A stretch of 64,000 bases of DNA from AP-15 sp963814805 (lineage in GTDB: Bacteria; Pseudomonadota; Alphaproteobacteria; ATCC43930; CGMCC-115725). How positions within the stretch are numbered: position 1 is the first letter of the stretch; every line of letters begins with the position of its first letter. Below are positions 44,564-54,387 of this stretch, piece after piece. The notes under the pieces are model-generated. The model was not told the origin of the DNA, made no database searches, and saw only the letters and a program-made list of their open reading frames with translations. Where the stretch lies: assembly GCA_963814805.1 (NCBI GenBank), contig CAWFER010000033.1, positions 496,001 through 560,000 on the forward strand, read 5' to 3'. Made by a program: the position numbers and the translations under genes.

Positions 44564-46675
44564 TCAGCGCGATGCGGTGGTGCGCGCCGCGGCGCGGTCG
44601 AGCGCCTTCTCCACCGCGGCCGAAGTCAGCAGCTCGGGGAGCAGCTCGCCGTTGGGCCGGGCTGGGCCATAGACCACGTTGAACGGAACGCCGAAGCGGC
44701 CGAAGCTCTGCAGGTAGCGGGCCAATACCGGGTCTGGGCGGGTCCAGTCGCCGCGCATCGCCACCACCCTCGACCCGAACAGCTGGCCGCTCACCGGCTC
44801 GCGGTCGAGCACCACCGCAGCGTTGACTTTGCAGGTCAAACACCACGCCGCTGTCACATCGACAAAAACGGTCTTGCCCTCGCCCACCAGTTCGGGGATG
44901 GCGCGCGCATCGAATCGCCGCCAGGGACCGGCCCCGCTGACGCCCCCGCCGATCCCCCCGCCGGCAACGCCGGCAAAAGCCGGCCAGAATATCGCGGCGG
45001 CGACGAACGCAGCCACGACGCTCGACGCCAGCCGCGACCGGGGCGCCGGCATCTCGCGCCAATGCTTCAGCGCCAGCAGCCCGAGCACGATCGCCAGCGC
45101 CGCCCCGGCGGCGATCGCCACCCGCGCGCCGGACAGCGCCGCCAGCACGAACAGGAGCCAGACCGCGGTTCCGGCCAGCGCCAGCCCGAGCGCCGCGCGC
45201 AGCCGGTTCATCCACCGTCCCGGCCGGGGCAGCAGGCGGACCAGCTGGGGAAACCCGGCGACGGCCAGATAGGGCGCGGCAAAGCCCAGCCCCAGCGCCG
45301 CGAACACGACTGCGATCTGCCGCGGCCCCTGCGCCAGTGCGAACCCGACCGCGGTGCCGACAAACGGCGCCGAGCACGGGGTGGCGAGCAGGGTGGCGAA
45401 GCCGCCGGTCAGAAACGCGTCCGCATATCGCGGGTGGACCCGGCTCGCCGCAGCGGCGTCATAGGCGATCCGCGGCAAGCCGATCGGCAACCATCCCCAC
45501 AGGCTCGCCGCGAACAACGTGGTCAAGGCCGCCATCGCCGCGATAAACCACGGCCACTGGAACTGGATGCCCCAGCCGATCACGGCCCCCGACGCCTTGA
45601 GCCCAATCAGCGCCGCCGCGATCAACGCGAACGAGGAGAGCACCCCCGCCGCCGTCATCAGCAGCCCAATGCGCACCCGAATTCGATCGGCCCCCGCCTG
45701 GCTCGCGACCGACAGCAGCTTTAACGACAGCACCGGCAGCACGCACGGCATCGCATTCAGGATGAGACCGCCGAGCAGCGCGATGGCGAGGATTGGCAGT
45801 AGCCGCGCGACATCCCCGCGCATCGGCGCGGCCAGCGGGGTGGCGGCGAACTCGGCCGCGCGCAAGCCATCGACCAAGGTCAAGGTAAGCTTTTTGCCGG
45901 CAATCCCAGAGGCCGCCGCATCGCGGATCGGCACGGTCAACCGCACCACTTGTCCGTGGTCGGAAAGCTCGCGCGCGGGCCGCCCGGGGGACCCCACCGC
46001 CAAACCTTCGACAAACAGATCGGGCGCGTTAAAAGCGCTGCCGGCACTCTTCAGCCGAACGACAAGAGAGGTATCTCGTCCGCTCCCGACCGCATTGGCC
46101 GACATCAGCGTGACGCCTGTGGCGGCGAGGCTCTGCGGCACCCGCGCGCGCGCCGCGGCGATCAATCCCGCCTCCGGCGCCGGCGACATCGGACCCGCAG
46201 GCAAGACCAGACCGAACTTGGCCGAATACGGCACGCAGATCTCGGCACAGGCGGCGTAGTCGACCGCGGCATGCAACGACAGCGCCTGGCCCCGTCGGGC
46301 CAGAGTCACCGCGATTGGCAGGACGACATGATGCTCGTAGCCCGCCGTCTCAAACCCTTGCAGCGAGAAACGGTTCGGCGCCGGCCAGGAGATTTCGGCA
46401 TGCGCGAGATTGCCCGATCCCGCAAAGTCGATGCTCGGCGGAATGCCGGCGTCACCCGGCGTGCGCCAGTACGCGTGCCAGCCTGGGGCCAGCCTGATTT
46501 CGAGCCCGGCTTCGACCGTCGCCGCCGACCCGGTTGCGCCGACCGCGCTGATCAGCCGCGCCGCCGCATGATCGTCGCCGACCCAGCCCGTCGCCGCGGC
46601 AAAACCGGCCGCGGACGAGACCAGCGTCAGCAGCGCCGCCAGGGCTGGGCTGCTCAACCCGAAAAACCGCAACCG
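44564..46675 (-). CDS. DsbD/ScsB-type membrane thiol-disulfide reductase
   Basis: About 703 residues. After a signal peptide comes an N-terminal periplasmic domain with a Cys pair (YAACAEICVPYSAKFGL), then eight or so membrane helices with the paired motifs LNAMPCVLPVLSLK and LLATPCSAPFVGTA, and a C-terminal thioredoxin domain with AAWCLTCKVN. Electrons pass from cytoplasmic thioredoxin through the membrane to periplasmic disulfide or copper-stress partners. The N-terminal domain fits the ScsB form more than classic DsbD. GTG 46675 is chosen because GGGAG lies just before it; the frame extends to 46759. Confidence 0.85.
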   Translation of the reverse strand, partial: RLRFFGLSSPALAALLTLVSSAAGFAAATGWVGDDHAAARLISAVGATGSAATVEAGLEIRLAPGWHAYWRTPGDAGIPPSIDFAGSGNLAHAEISWPAPNRFSLQGFETAGYEHHVVLPIAVTLARRGQALSLHAAVDYAACAEICVPYSAKFGLVLPAGPMSPAPEAGLIAAARARVPQSLAATGVTLMSANAVGSGRDTSLVVRLKSAGSAFNAPDLFVEGLAVGSPGRPARELSDHGQVVRLTVPIRDAAASGIAGKKLTLTLVDGLRAAEFAATPLAAPMRGDVARLLPILAIALLGGLILNAMPCVLPVLSLKLLSVASQAGADRIRVRIGLLMTAAGVLSSFALIAAALIGLKASGAVIGWGIQFQWPWFIAAMAALTTLFAASLWGWLPIGLPRIAYDAAAASRVHPRYADAFLTGGFATLLATPCSAPFVGTAVGFALAQGPRQIAVVFAALGLGFAAPYLAVAGFPQLVRLLPRPGRWMNRLRAALGLALAGTAVWLLFVLAALSGARVAIAAGAALAIVLGLLALKHWREMPAPRSRLASSVVAAFVAAAIFWPAFAGVAGGGIGGGVSGAGPWRRFDARAIPELVGEGKTVFVDVTAAWCLTCKVNAAVVLDREPVSGQLFGSRVVAMRGDWTRPDPVLARYLQSFGRFGVPFNVVYGPARPNGELLPELLTSAAVEKALDRAAARTTASR

Positions 46676-46943
46676 CACGATCTCCCGATAAATTGCGCAG
46701 AGAAATGGCAGCCAATCATGGCCCAAGCAAGACTGTCGACGATCTCGACCAGGCGCCACTTTACCGCTGAATCCACCTTGGAGAGAGGGGAAAGGATGGC
46801 GAGCCGTGGAGAGCTACATGGACCCGCTGATCGTCCAGGCGCGCCTTGGTGTCGGCCATTCCGGCCGAACCATTGAGCTAGGTTGCGAGCCAGCCGCACT
46901 GTGCGCTATTGAGCGGCAGCCTCGTCGTAAAGGATCATCACGC

Positions 46944-48096
46944 ATGGCGCAAGCGGGGCCGCTTTCCGGCATCACCATCGTCGACCTGTCCCGCATTCTG
47001 GCGGGTCCCTATTGCACCTTGCTGATGGCCGAACTGGGCGCGCGGGTAATCAAGGTCGAGCCGCCGCGCCAAGGCGACGACGCGCGCCATTACGGCCCGT
47101 TCAAAAACGGCAAGTCAGCCTATTTCGCCTCGGTCAACCGTGGCAAGGAATCGATCGCGCTCGACCTCAAATCGCCGGACGGCCGCGATATCTTCGAGCG
47201 CCTCCTCGGCAAGGCCGATGCGCTCGTCGAAAATTTTCGCCCGGGCACGATGGAAAAGCTCGGCTACGGCTGGGACACCCTGCACCCGCGCTATCCGCGG
47301 CTCGTCTACGCCGCGACCTCGGGCTTTGGCCATAGCGGCCCTTACTCGCACTATCCGGCCTACGACATGGTGGTGCAAGGGACTGGGCGGGATCATGAGC
47401 ATCACCGGGCACCCCGGCATGCCATTGACCCGCATCGGCACCTCGATCGGCGATCTCGGCGGCGGGTTGTTTACCGCCATCGCGCTGAACGCGGCCCTCT
47501 TGCATCGCGAGCGCACCGGCGAGGCGCAGAAGGTCGACGTCTCGTTGTTCGACTGCCAGCTGGCGCTCTTGGAAAATGCGATCGTGCGCTACACCGCGAC
47601 CGGCGAGATCCCGGGCCCGATGGGCGCGCGCCACCCATCGATCACCCCGTTCGAGGCGTTCGCCACCGCCGATGGCGACATCATCATCGCCGCCGGCAAT
47701 GACGGGCTCTTTGTCAAACTCGCCCATGGGCTCGGCCGCTCGGACCTCGCCGACAACCCGCTGTTCAAGACCAATGCGCTGCGCAACCAGCACCAGGAAG
47801 CGCTAAAGGCCGAGATCGAAGGGGTGCTGCGCGACGGCGGCGCCGAACATTGGATCGGGGTGCTGGAGGCGGCGGGCGTGCCGTGCGGCCCGGTCAACAA
47901 CATTGCCCAGGCCTTGGCCCACCCGCAGACCGCGGCGCGCAACATGCTGATCGACGTCGACGACCCGACGACCGGCCCGTTAAAGCTCGCCGGCAACCCG
48001 ATGAAATTGTCGGCGTTCGCCGACCCGCCGAGCCGCACCCCCGCCCCCGATCTCGACGCCGACCGCGACCGGATCCTGCACGAGCTCGGGCTGTAA
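46944..48096 (+). CDS. CaiB/BaiF family CoA-transferase (one frameshift)
   Basis: Class III CoA-transferase of about 383 residues, distinct from the one at 25 kb. Landmarks are GITIVDLSRILAGPYCTLLM, GARVIKVEPP, RGKESIALDLKS, ENFRPGTMEKLGYG, and after a shift at a GGG run near 47388 GGIMSITGHPG, the likely catalytic Asp in TSIGDLGGGLFTA, and VPCGPVNNIAQA. One extra G repairs the frame. ATG 46944 gives the family start; an earlier ATG at 46806 adds an unmatched 46 residues. No lyase or acyl-CoA dehydrogenase is next to it. Confidence 0.85.
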
Positions 48097-48162
48097 GACG
48101 CCTCGCGGCGTGTCGACCCCCTCCCATCCCCATCCCGCGCGGGGTCGGGTCAGGGTCGAGGC

Positions 48163-50523
48163 ATGATCCGCTATCTCCTCGCTGCCGTTGCGCTGATTAT
48201 CATTGTTGCCGCCGGCGGGGGCTACCTGTACCTGCGCTCGTCCCGGCCGCAGACCGATGGCCGGATCGAGGTGCAGGGGGCGAAAGCCGCGATCCGCATT
48301 GCCCGCGACCGCGACGGCGTTCCGACGATCACCGCCGCGGACGATGACGACGCCGCCTTCGGCCTCGGATTTGTCCATGCCCAGGATCGGCTGTTCCAGA
48401 TGGAGCTGATGCGACGCTATGCCGCCGGCCGGCTCGCCGAGATCTTCGGCTCGAAAGCCGTTCCGGTCGACAAGGAGATGCGCGTCCTCGGCCTCTACCG
48501 CGCCGTCGCGGCCGAGATCCCATACCTGTCACCCGCGGTCAACCGCGCGTTCCGCGCTTATGCGGCGGGGGTCAACGCCTTTCTCGCCTCGCGCCACGGG
48601 GCGCTGCCGCCCGAGTTTCTGCTACTGCATTTCGCGCCCGAGCCGTGGCGTGAGGCCGACAGCCTGGCCTGGGGCAAGCTGATGGCGCTGCAAATCGAGG
48701 GCAATTATCGCGGCGAATTGCTGCGCGCCCGCATGGCCCGCACGATTTCGCCGAAGGATATGGCCTTTCTCTACCCGGCATATCCGAGGGATGCCCCGAC
48801 CACCCTCTCAGCGATGCTGCCGATCTATCGCCGTCTCGGGTTGGGACAGCTCTACAAAGCGCTGCCCGGCGCGGTCGGGCCGGTTTACGCATCGAACAAT
48901 TGGGTGGTCGACGGCCGGCACAGCAAGAGCGGCAAGCCGCTGCTCGCCAACGACCCGCACCTCGATTTCGGCGCGCCGGGCCCGTGGTATCTGGCCCGCC
49001 TGAAGACGCCGCAACGAGAGATCGCCGGAGCGACCGCGCCCGGGATGCCGCTCGTCGTGATCGGTCACAACGACCATATCGCCTGGGGCTTCACCACGAC
49101 CACCGCCGATGTCGAGGACCTCTTTGTCGAGAAGCTCGATCCGACCGACCCCGGCCGCTATTTGACCCCCGACGGCAGCGCCCCATTCATAACGCGGCGG
49201 GAGACGATCGCGGTGCATGGCGGTGCTCCCGTCGCCTTGACCGTGCGCGCGACCCGGCACGGGCCGGTGCTGTCGGACGTATTGCCGCCGGACGCGGCCG
49301 ATCCCGGCTATGTGCTGGCGTTGTCGGCCACCTTTCTCGAGAAACAGGATCGCAGCGCCGAGGCGCTGTGGGACGCCGACCGGGCTACCGACTGGGCGAG
49401 CTTCCGCGCTGCATGGCGGGGCTTTGTCGGGCCGATGCAGAACACCGTCTACGCCGACGATAGCGGCACGATCGGCTTTATCGCGCCGGGGCTGGCGCCG
49501 ATCCGCGCCAAGGGCGATGGCTGGATGCCGGCGCCGGGCTGGACCGGCGAATATGACTGGAAAGGGTTCATCCCGTTCGCCGCATTGCCCCAGGCGACGA
49601 ACCCAGCCTCGGGCGTTTTCGTCAGCGCCAACAATAAGATCGTGCCCGATTCCTATCGATATTTTCTGAGCCGCGACTGGGATCTGCCGAACCGCGCCGA
49701 ACGGATCGAGGCCCTGCTCGCCCGGACCCCGCTGCAAACTCCGGCATCGAGTGCGGCGATCGAGGCCGACACCTTCTCGCTGACCGCCAAGGAATTGGTG
49801 CCGCTGATGACCGCGATAACGCCGGCCGACGCAGCCTCGCGCGCCGCCATCCGCCGCCTGCGGCGCTGGGACTTTCGCATGGACCGCAGCCGGGTCTCGC
49901 CGTTGCTGTTCACCGCCTGGCTGCGCCAGTTTAGCCATGTCATCCTGTTCAGCCGCTTCGGCCAGGCCGTCGCCGGCTATTGGGGACTGAAGCCGCAGGT
50001 CATGGAGGCGGTGTTGACCCGGCGTCCGGACTGGTGCGCCGACCCGAAACGGCGGTCTGCTCGCCAACCCGGCGCCGAGACCTGCGCCGCCCGGCTCGCC
50101 CAATCGCTCAAATCGGCGCTGGCCGAGTTGCGCCGCGCCTACGGCGACGACATGGCGACCTGGCGCTGGGGCAGGGCGCATGTCGCGGTCTTCGCCAACC
50201 CGGTCTTCAGCCAGGTCCCGCTGTTGGGCGACTGGGTCGATCCCTCGATCCCGACCGCCGGCGGAAACGACACGGTCAACCATGCCCCCAGCCTGCTGCG
50301 CGACGGGCGCGACCCGTTCGAGCAGGTGTTCGGGGCGAGCCTGCGGATCATCACCGACTTGGCCGCGCCCGCCGATGCGCGGATGATCGTCGCTCCCGGC
50401 CAGTCCGGCAACCCGCTGTCGCCCCACTTTGCCGATCTGGTCCGCCGCTGGCGCGATTTCGGCTGGCTCGTGCCCGGCCGCGCCGCTCCCGTTTCCATCC
50501 TCGAACTGGTGCCCGCAAAATGA
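48163..50523 (+). CDS. Penicillin acylase family protein
   Basis: 786 residues, an Ntn-hydrolase that should be made as one chain and cut into two. An N-terminal hydrophobic segment (YLLAAVALIIIVAAGGGYLYL) points to export. The alpha-chain region has RDRDGVPTITAADDDDAAFGLGFVHAQDRLFQM. The autocatalytic Ser begins SNNWVVDGRHSKSGKPLLANDPHL near residue 245 (shown here in pieces), then GHNDHIAWGFTTTTADVEDL. Members cleave beta-lactam amides, acyl-homoserine lactones or N-acyl amino acids; the natural substrate is unknown. Its TGA overlaps the ilvA-like ATG. Confidence 0.9.
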   Translation: MIRYLLAAVALIIIVAAGGGYLYLRSSRPQTDGRIEVQGAKAAIRIARDRDGVPTITAADDDDAAFGLGFVHAQDRLFQMELMRRYAAGRLAEIFGSKAVPVDKEMRVLGLYRAVAAEIPYLSPAVNRAFRAYAAGVNAFLASRHGALPPEFLLLHFAPEPWREADSLAWGKLMALQIEGNYRGELLRARMARTISPKDMAFLYPAYPRDAPTTLSAMLPIYRRLGLGQLYKALPGAVGPVYASNNWVVDGRHSKSGKPLLANDPHLDFGAPGPWYLARLKTPQREIAGATAPGMPLVVIGHNDHIAWGFTTTTADVEDLFVEKLDPTDPGRYLTPDGSAPFITRRETIAVHGGAPVALTVRATRHGPVLSDVLPPDAADPGYVLALSATFLEKQDRSAEALWDADRATDWASFRAAWRGFVGPMQNTVYADDSGTIGFIAPGLAPIRAKGDGWMPAPGWTGEYDWKGFIPFAALPQATNPASGVFVSANNKIVPDSYRYFLSRDWDLPNRAERIEALLARTPLQTPASSAAIEADTFSLTAKELVPLMTAITPADAASRAAIRRLRRWDFRMDRSRVSPLLFTAWLRQFSHVILFSRFGQAVAGYWGLKPQVMEAVLTRRPDWCADPKRRSARQPGAETCAARLAQSLKSALAELRRAYGDDMATWRWGRAHVAVFANPVFSQVPLLGDWVDPSIPTAGGNDTVNHAPSLLRDGRDPFEQVFGASLRIITDLAAPADARMIVAPGQSGNPLSPHFADLVRRWRDFGWLVPGRAAPVSILELVPAK

Positions 50524-51761
50524 TTGATTTGCCGGTGACGATCGCCGACATTCGCCGGGCCGCAACGGCAATCGCCGGCGCGGTGGCGCGCACCCCCACG
50601 ATCGCGGCTCCAGCCCTGTCCGAAATCGCCGGCTGCGACATTCATCTAAAGCTCGAAACCCTGCAGGCCACCGGCTCGTTCAAGGAGCGTGGGGCGCTTA
50701 ATAAATTGCTGAGCCTGAGCCCGGAGCAGCGGCGGACCGGCGTCGTCGCGATGTCGGCGGGCAACCATGCCCAGGGTGTGGCCTATCACGCCCGCCGGCT
50801 CGGCGTCCCGGCGACGATCGTGATGCCCGAGGGCTCACCGTTCACCAAGATCGAGCGCACCGAGGCCCTCGGCGCCACTGTCGTGCTGAAGGGCGACAGC
50901 CTCGCCGCTTCCCGCGAAGCAGCCCAAGGGCTCGCCCAAAAAGCCGGGCTCGCCTTCATCCATCCCTATGACGATCGGGCGGTCATCGCCGGCCAGGGCA
51001 CGATCGCGCTCGAATTCCTGGCCGATTGTCCGGATCTTGACGCGCTCATCGTGCCGATCGGCGGCGGCGGGCTGATTTCCGGGATCGCGGTCGCCGCCAA
51101 GGCGCTCACTCCCTCGCTCGAGATCGTCGGCGTCCAGTCGACCCTTTACCCGTCGATGCAACGCCTGATGCGTGGCGAAGAGCCCGGGCCGCCGGCCCAA
51201 GCGGCGACCTTGGCGGAGGGCATCGCGGTCAAGGAGCCGGGCCAGCTGACCCGCCGGATCGTCGCGGCGCTGATTTCCGACATCCTGCTGGTCGACGAGG
51301 CCATGCTCGAAGACGCAGTCGAGATCCTGCTCGACCGTCAGAAGCTGGTGGTCGAGGGGGCCGGGGCCGCCGGCCTCGCCGCGATCCTCGCCGCACCCGA
51401 GCGCTTTGCCGGAAGGCGGGTCGGGATCGTCCTGTCCGGGGGCAATATCGATGTGCGCCTTCTGGCCTCGATCCTGATGCGCGGCCTGGTGCATGAAGGC
51501 CGCCTGGTGCGGCTGCGCGCCGAATTGCCGGATACGCCGGGGGCGCTGTCGCGCGTTTCCGGAATCATCGGCGAGCACGCCGGCAACATCGTCGAGGTCC
51601 ATCACCAGCGGCTGTTCCACGACACCTCGGTCAAACGGGCCGAGCTCGACGTCGTCGTCGAAACCCAGAACCGGCGGCATGTGGAGGTCCTGATCGCCGC
51701 CCTCAACCTTGCCGGCTTCCCGACCCGATTGCTGTTGGGCGCCGCCGACGAACCCGGCTAA
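50520..51761 (+). CDS. ilvA: Threonine ammonia-lyase
   Basis: 413 residues. PLP enzyme forming 2-oxobutanoate from threonine for isoleucine synthesis or catabolism. PLP Lys is in ATGSFKERGAL, with SAGNHAQGVAYHA, PIGGGGLISGIAV and VLSGGNIDVRLL. A single C-terminal ACT domain (RLVRLRAELPDTPGALSRVS onwards) places it with the one-ACT forms close to catabolic or unregulated types. ATG 50520 overlaps the previous stop; a long upstream extension of the same frame antiparallels nothing conserved and is ignored. Its stop overlaps the facing DUF1330 gene by 4 bases. Confidence 0.92.
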   Translation: MIDLPVTIADIRRAATAIAGAVARTPTIAAPALSEIAGCDIHLKLETLQATGSFKERGALNKLLSLSPEQRRTGVVAMSAGNHAQGVAYHARRLGVPATIVMPEGSPFTKIERTEALGATVVLKGDSLAASREAAQGLAQKAGLAFIHPYDDRAVIAGQGTIALEFLADCPDLDALIVPIGGGGLISGIAVAAKALTPSLEIVGVQSTLYPSMQRLMRGEEPGPPAQAATLAEGIAVKEPGQLTRRIVAALISDILLVDEAMLEDAVEILLDRQKLVVEGAGAAGLAAILAAPERFAGRRVGIVLSGGNIDVRLLASILMRGLVHEGRLVRLRAELPDTPGALSRVSGIIGEHAGNIVEVHHQRLFHDTSVKRAELDVVVETQNRRHVEVLIAALNLAGFPTRLLLGAADEPG

Positions 51762-52048
51762 TCCGAACCCTCGACCAGGATCAGTCGGCCATGCGAGGCG
51801 GCCTGGCGAATCTTGAGCGCCGACTGGTATTCGGCCGAATTGTACCAGCGCCGCGCGGTGTCGCCGTCGGGGAATTCGATGACGACGATCCGCTTCGGAA
51901 TCGGCGCGCCCTCCAGCAGCTGAGCCTCGCCGCCGCGGACAAGGAATCGGCCGCCGAAGCGGGCGATGCTGGCTGCGGCGAGCGGGCGATAGGGCTCATA
52001 GCCGGCGGGATCGGTCACCTCGACATCGGCGATGACGTAGGCTGGCAT
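51758..52048 (-). CDS. DUF1330 family protein
   Basis: 96 residues of the small ferredoxin-like dimeric DUF1330 family: MPAYVIADVEVTDPAGYEPY, FGGRFLVRGGEAQLLEG, RIVVIEFPDGDTARRWYNS and a C-terminal RLILVEGSD. Full normal length. Function unknown; the fold resembles antibiotic-monooxygenase-like barrels. Convergent with ilvA. RBS is GGAAGA before the ATG. Confidence 0.88.
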   Translation of the reverse strand: MPAYVIADVEVTDPAGYEPYRPLAAASIARFGGRFLVRGGEAQLLEGAPIPKRIVVIEFPDGDTARRWYNSAEYQSALKIRQAASHGRLILVEGSD

Positions 52049-52185
52049 CGGTTCTTCCTGTCGACACCCGTCCAGTCTATCACGACTGCCGACGACGACG
52101 ACTGCGCCGGGAACCCGGCCCGACTTGCCGCCGCCCCGACAATCCCCACATGCCGGAGATCGATCTGAAAATTCGGGGCTGACCC

Positions 52186-52680
52186 GTGACCGCCGGTTTC
52201 GACTTTTCCTCGCACGCTTACCGCGATGCGCGCATGCCCGACCCGGCGGCGTTTCCGGAAATCTACGAGGGCGTGCTGTGGCGCCGGGTAATGGCCTATC
52301 TCGTTGATCTCTTTTGCATCGGCGTGATCGCCGTCGTCGTGTGGTTCGGATTTGCCCTGTTGTGGCTGTTGAGCTTTGGCCTACTTGGCCCGCTGTTGTG
52401 GTTCCTGTCGGGGCTGATCCCGCTGTCTTATCATACGCTGCTGCTGAGCGGCCGGCGGTCGGCGACCTACGGCATGCGCATCTTCGATCTCGAATTGCGC
52501 TCGGTTTCCGGCGAGCGCCCGAGCTTCTTGCAGGCGCTGGTCCAGACCCTGCTGTTCTACATCACGGTCGCGATGACCTGCTCGCTCGTCCTGTTGTTCG
52601 CGTTGTTCAACCGGCGGCGGCGCACCTTGCACGACGTGCTGGCCGGCACCGTGATGGTGCGCACCCTGCCGGTCCCATAG
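52186..52680 (+). CDS. RDD-family membrane protein
   Basis: 164 residues with the RDD pattern: GVLWRRVMAYLVDLFCIGVIA at the first helix (Arg and Asp), then helices, the SGRRSATYGMRIFDLELRSV loop and the end RRRTLHDVLAGTVMVRT. About three to four membrane segments. RDD proteins are mostly uncharacterised; a few are ion-antiport or transport related. GTG 52186 is taken as start; the spacing from the DUF1330 gene (137 bases) suggests its own promoter. Confidence 0.85.
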   Translation: MTAGFDFSSHAYRDARMPDPAAFPEIYEGVLWRRVMAYLVDLFCIGVIAVVVWFGFALLWLLSFGLLGPLLWFLSGLIPLSYHTLLLSGRRSATYGMRIFDLELRSVSGERPSFLQALVQTLLFYITVAMTCSLVLLFALFNRRRRTLHDVLAGTVMVRTLPVP

Positions 52681-52707
52681 CAGCCAGCCGACCGATATAC
52701 CCCGCCG

Positions 52708-54048
52708 CTATACATAGTGGGGCAGCGGCTGGTTGCGGGTTTCGGGCAGAAACGGGGCGACGATGACGCCCAGGAGGAAGAACAGCCCGACCAGCGTCGC
52801 CGCCGGGCCATAGCCGCCGAGGCCGACGATCAAGGTCCCGGCGATCAGCGGGCCGGCGGCGGAGATCCAGCGCGGCGCGTTAAAGCAGAAAGCGACCGCG
52901 GTGCCGCGCATTCGCGTCGGGAACAGCTCGGGCAGCCAGATCGGCGCCCACGACCAGATCCCGCCGGTGAAGAAGCCGAAGACGGTGACCGCGACGAGCA
53001 GCGCACCAATACCCCGGGCCCACATATAAACGACCGGGGTTAATACCAGGCACATCGCGTACCACAGCATCGTAGTCGGCTTGCGGCCGATCCCGTCGGC
53101 GAGAAAGCCGAGCCCGACAAAGCCGAATATCGAGGCGCCGGTGCCGAGAAGACCGGCGATCGCGGCGTAATGGGGCGCCGACAGCCCGGCCTTGGCGGCA
53201 ACGGCGCCGACATAGGTCGGGACAAAGGTCGCCACCCCCCAGAAGCCGAACGTCACCGACAGCATCATCAGAAACGCCGCAATCAGCCGCGGGCGTACGC
53301 CGCGGTCGAGAAGCATGTCGGTGACGGTAAACCGGGTCATAGCCGCATCGACGCCATCGAGCGCGGCCCCGCTTTGGCGCTGCGCCCGGGCCGTGCGGCG
53401 GCGCGCGTTGGCCTCTTCCCAGCGCGCTGATTCCGGCATGCCGCGCCAGATCCACAAGACGAGGAGCGCTGGCAAGACGCCGACCAGATACATGAAGCGC
53501 CAGGAATACGGTCCGAGCCCGCCGATCAGCAGCCAGACCGCCGACGCGATAAAGCTGCCGATGCCGGCGCCGCTCTGCAACAGCCCGCCGCCCTTGCCGC
53601 GGGCGTGGTCGGGCCACAATCCGGAAACAATCGAGGCGCCGGTCGCCCATTCCGAGCCGATCCCGACGCCGACCAGAAAACGCAGGATCGCAAAGGATTC
53701 CCAATTCCAGGCGATCGCGGAAAGCCCGGTGGTCAGGGAATAGGCCAGGATCGCCAGCATCATCGTCCGCTTGCGCCCGATGTAATCGGCGACGATTCCG
53801 CCAATGACCCCGCCGGTTGCCCAGCCGAACACGGTGGTTGCCAGCACATAGCCGGCATAGCGCGGAATCTGTGTGTATTGCCCGGGAGCGAGCAGCTGGT
53901 GCAGCGCGAAGCCGACCGTCAGAAACAACGCGTAGATCTCGAACCCGTCGAATAGCCAGGCGAGGTTCGAGGCGACCAGCACCCGCCATTGCTGGCGGTT
54001 GAGGGTGCGATACCAGGGTACGGAACCGACCAGAGCGTCTTCGTGCAC
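52708..54048 (-). CDS. MFS transporter, aromatic acid/sugar-porter type
   Basis: About 446 residues and 12 predicted membrane helices. Landmarks are LAWLFDGFEIYALFLTVGF (helix 1 Asp), GGIVADYIGRKRTMMLAILA (loop 2-3 motif), RFLVGVGIGSEWATG, MPESARWEE and GFLADGIGRKPTTM. This is the pattern of AAHS and related acid:proton symporters. Substrate unknown. GTG 54048 is chosen because GGGAGG lies upstream; the frame runs on for 109 unconserved residues. Divergent from a second MFS gene. Confidence 0.85.
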   Translation of the reverse strand: MHEDALVGSVPWYRTLNRQQWRVLVASNLAWLFDGFEIYALFLTVGFALHQLLAPGQYTQIPRYAGYVLATTVFGWATGGVIGGIVADYIGRKRTMMLAILAYSLTTGLSAIAWNWESFAILRFLVGVGIGSEWATGASIVSGLWPDHARGKGGGLLQSGAGIGSFIASAVWLLIGGLGPYSWRFMYLVGVLPALLVLWIWRGMPESARWEEANARRRTARAQRQSGAALDGVDAAMTRFTVTDMLLDRGVRPRLIAAFLMMLSVTFGFWGVATFVPTYVGAVAAKAGLSAPHYAAIAGLLGTGASIFGFVGLGFLADGIGRKPTTMLWYAMCLVLTPVVYMWARGIGALLVAVTVFGFFTGGIWSWAPIWLPELFPTRMRGTAVAFCFNAPRWISAAGPLIAGTLIVGLGGYGPAATLVGLFFLLGVIVAPFLPETRNQPLPHYV

Positions 54049-54387
54049 GAGCGCCTCCCGTTGCGGGATCGGGCACGACCACGCTTGCGCCGGACTGCGA
54101 CCGCCACCGCCCGATAGCCCCGAGGCACCCCGGCCGCGACGCTGCTGGAGGCCTCCGCTGTTCATCCTGTCCCGCCTCGAGCGCCAGTGCGCCGGGCAGC
54201 TGTTGATTTGGTTTGTCAATATACGCTCGCCTCGCGGCAAAGGCAAAAGCGGCGACGCGCGGCGGAATTGGCGCGACATGCGGCAGCGCGCGGCTGGCAT
54301 GAATTCTGTGCATTTGTGCGCTGCCGCAGCATTCGTTATTGGCGCGCCGATCCGGCAACACGCCACCCGGAGCATCGGAGGAGCGCC
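54049..54387. other. Intergenic region between two divergent MFS genes
   Basis: 339 bases. Frames here are upstream extensions of the two transporter genes without similarity. It should contain both promoters. No regulator gene or clear operator was seen. Confidence 0.5.

Noticed and set aside
49980..50519. N-terminal extension of the threonine ammonia-lyase frame
   Set aside because: It lies within the penicillin acylase gene in another frame and has no similarity; the ATG at 50520 gives the family start.
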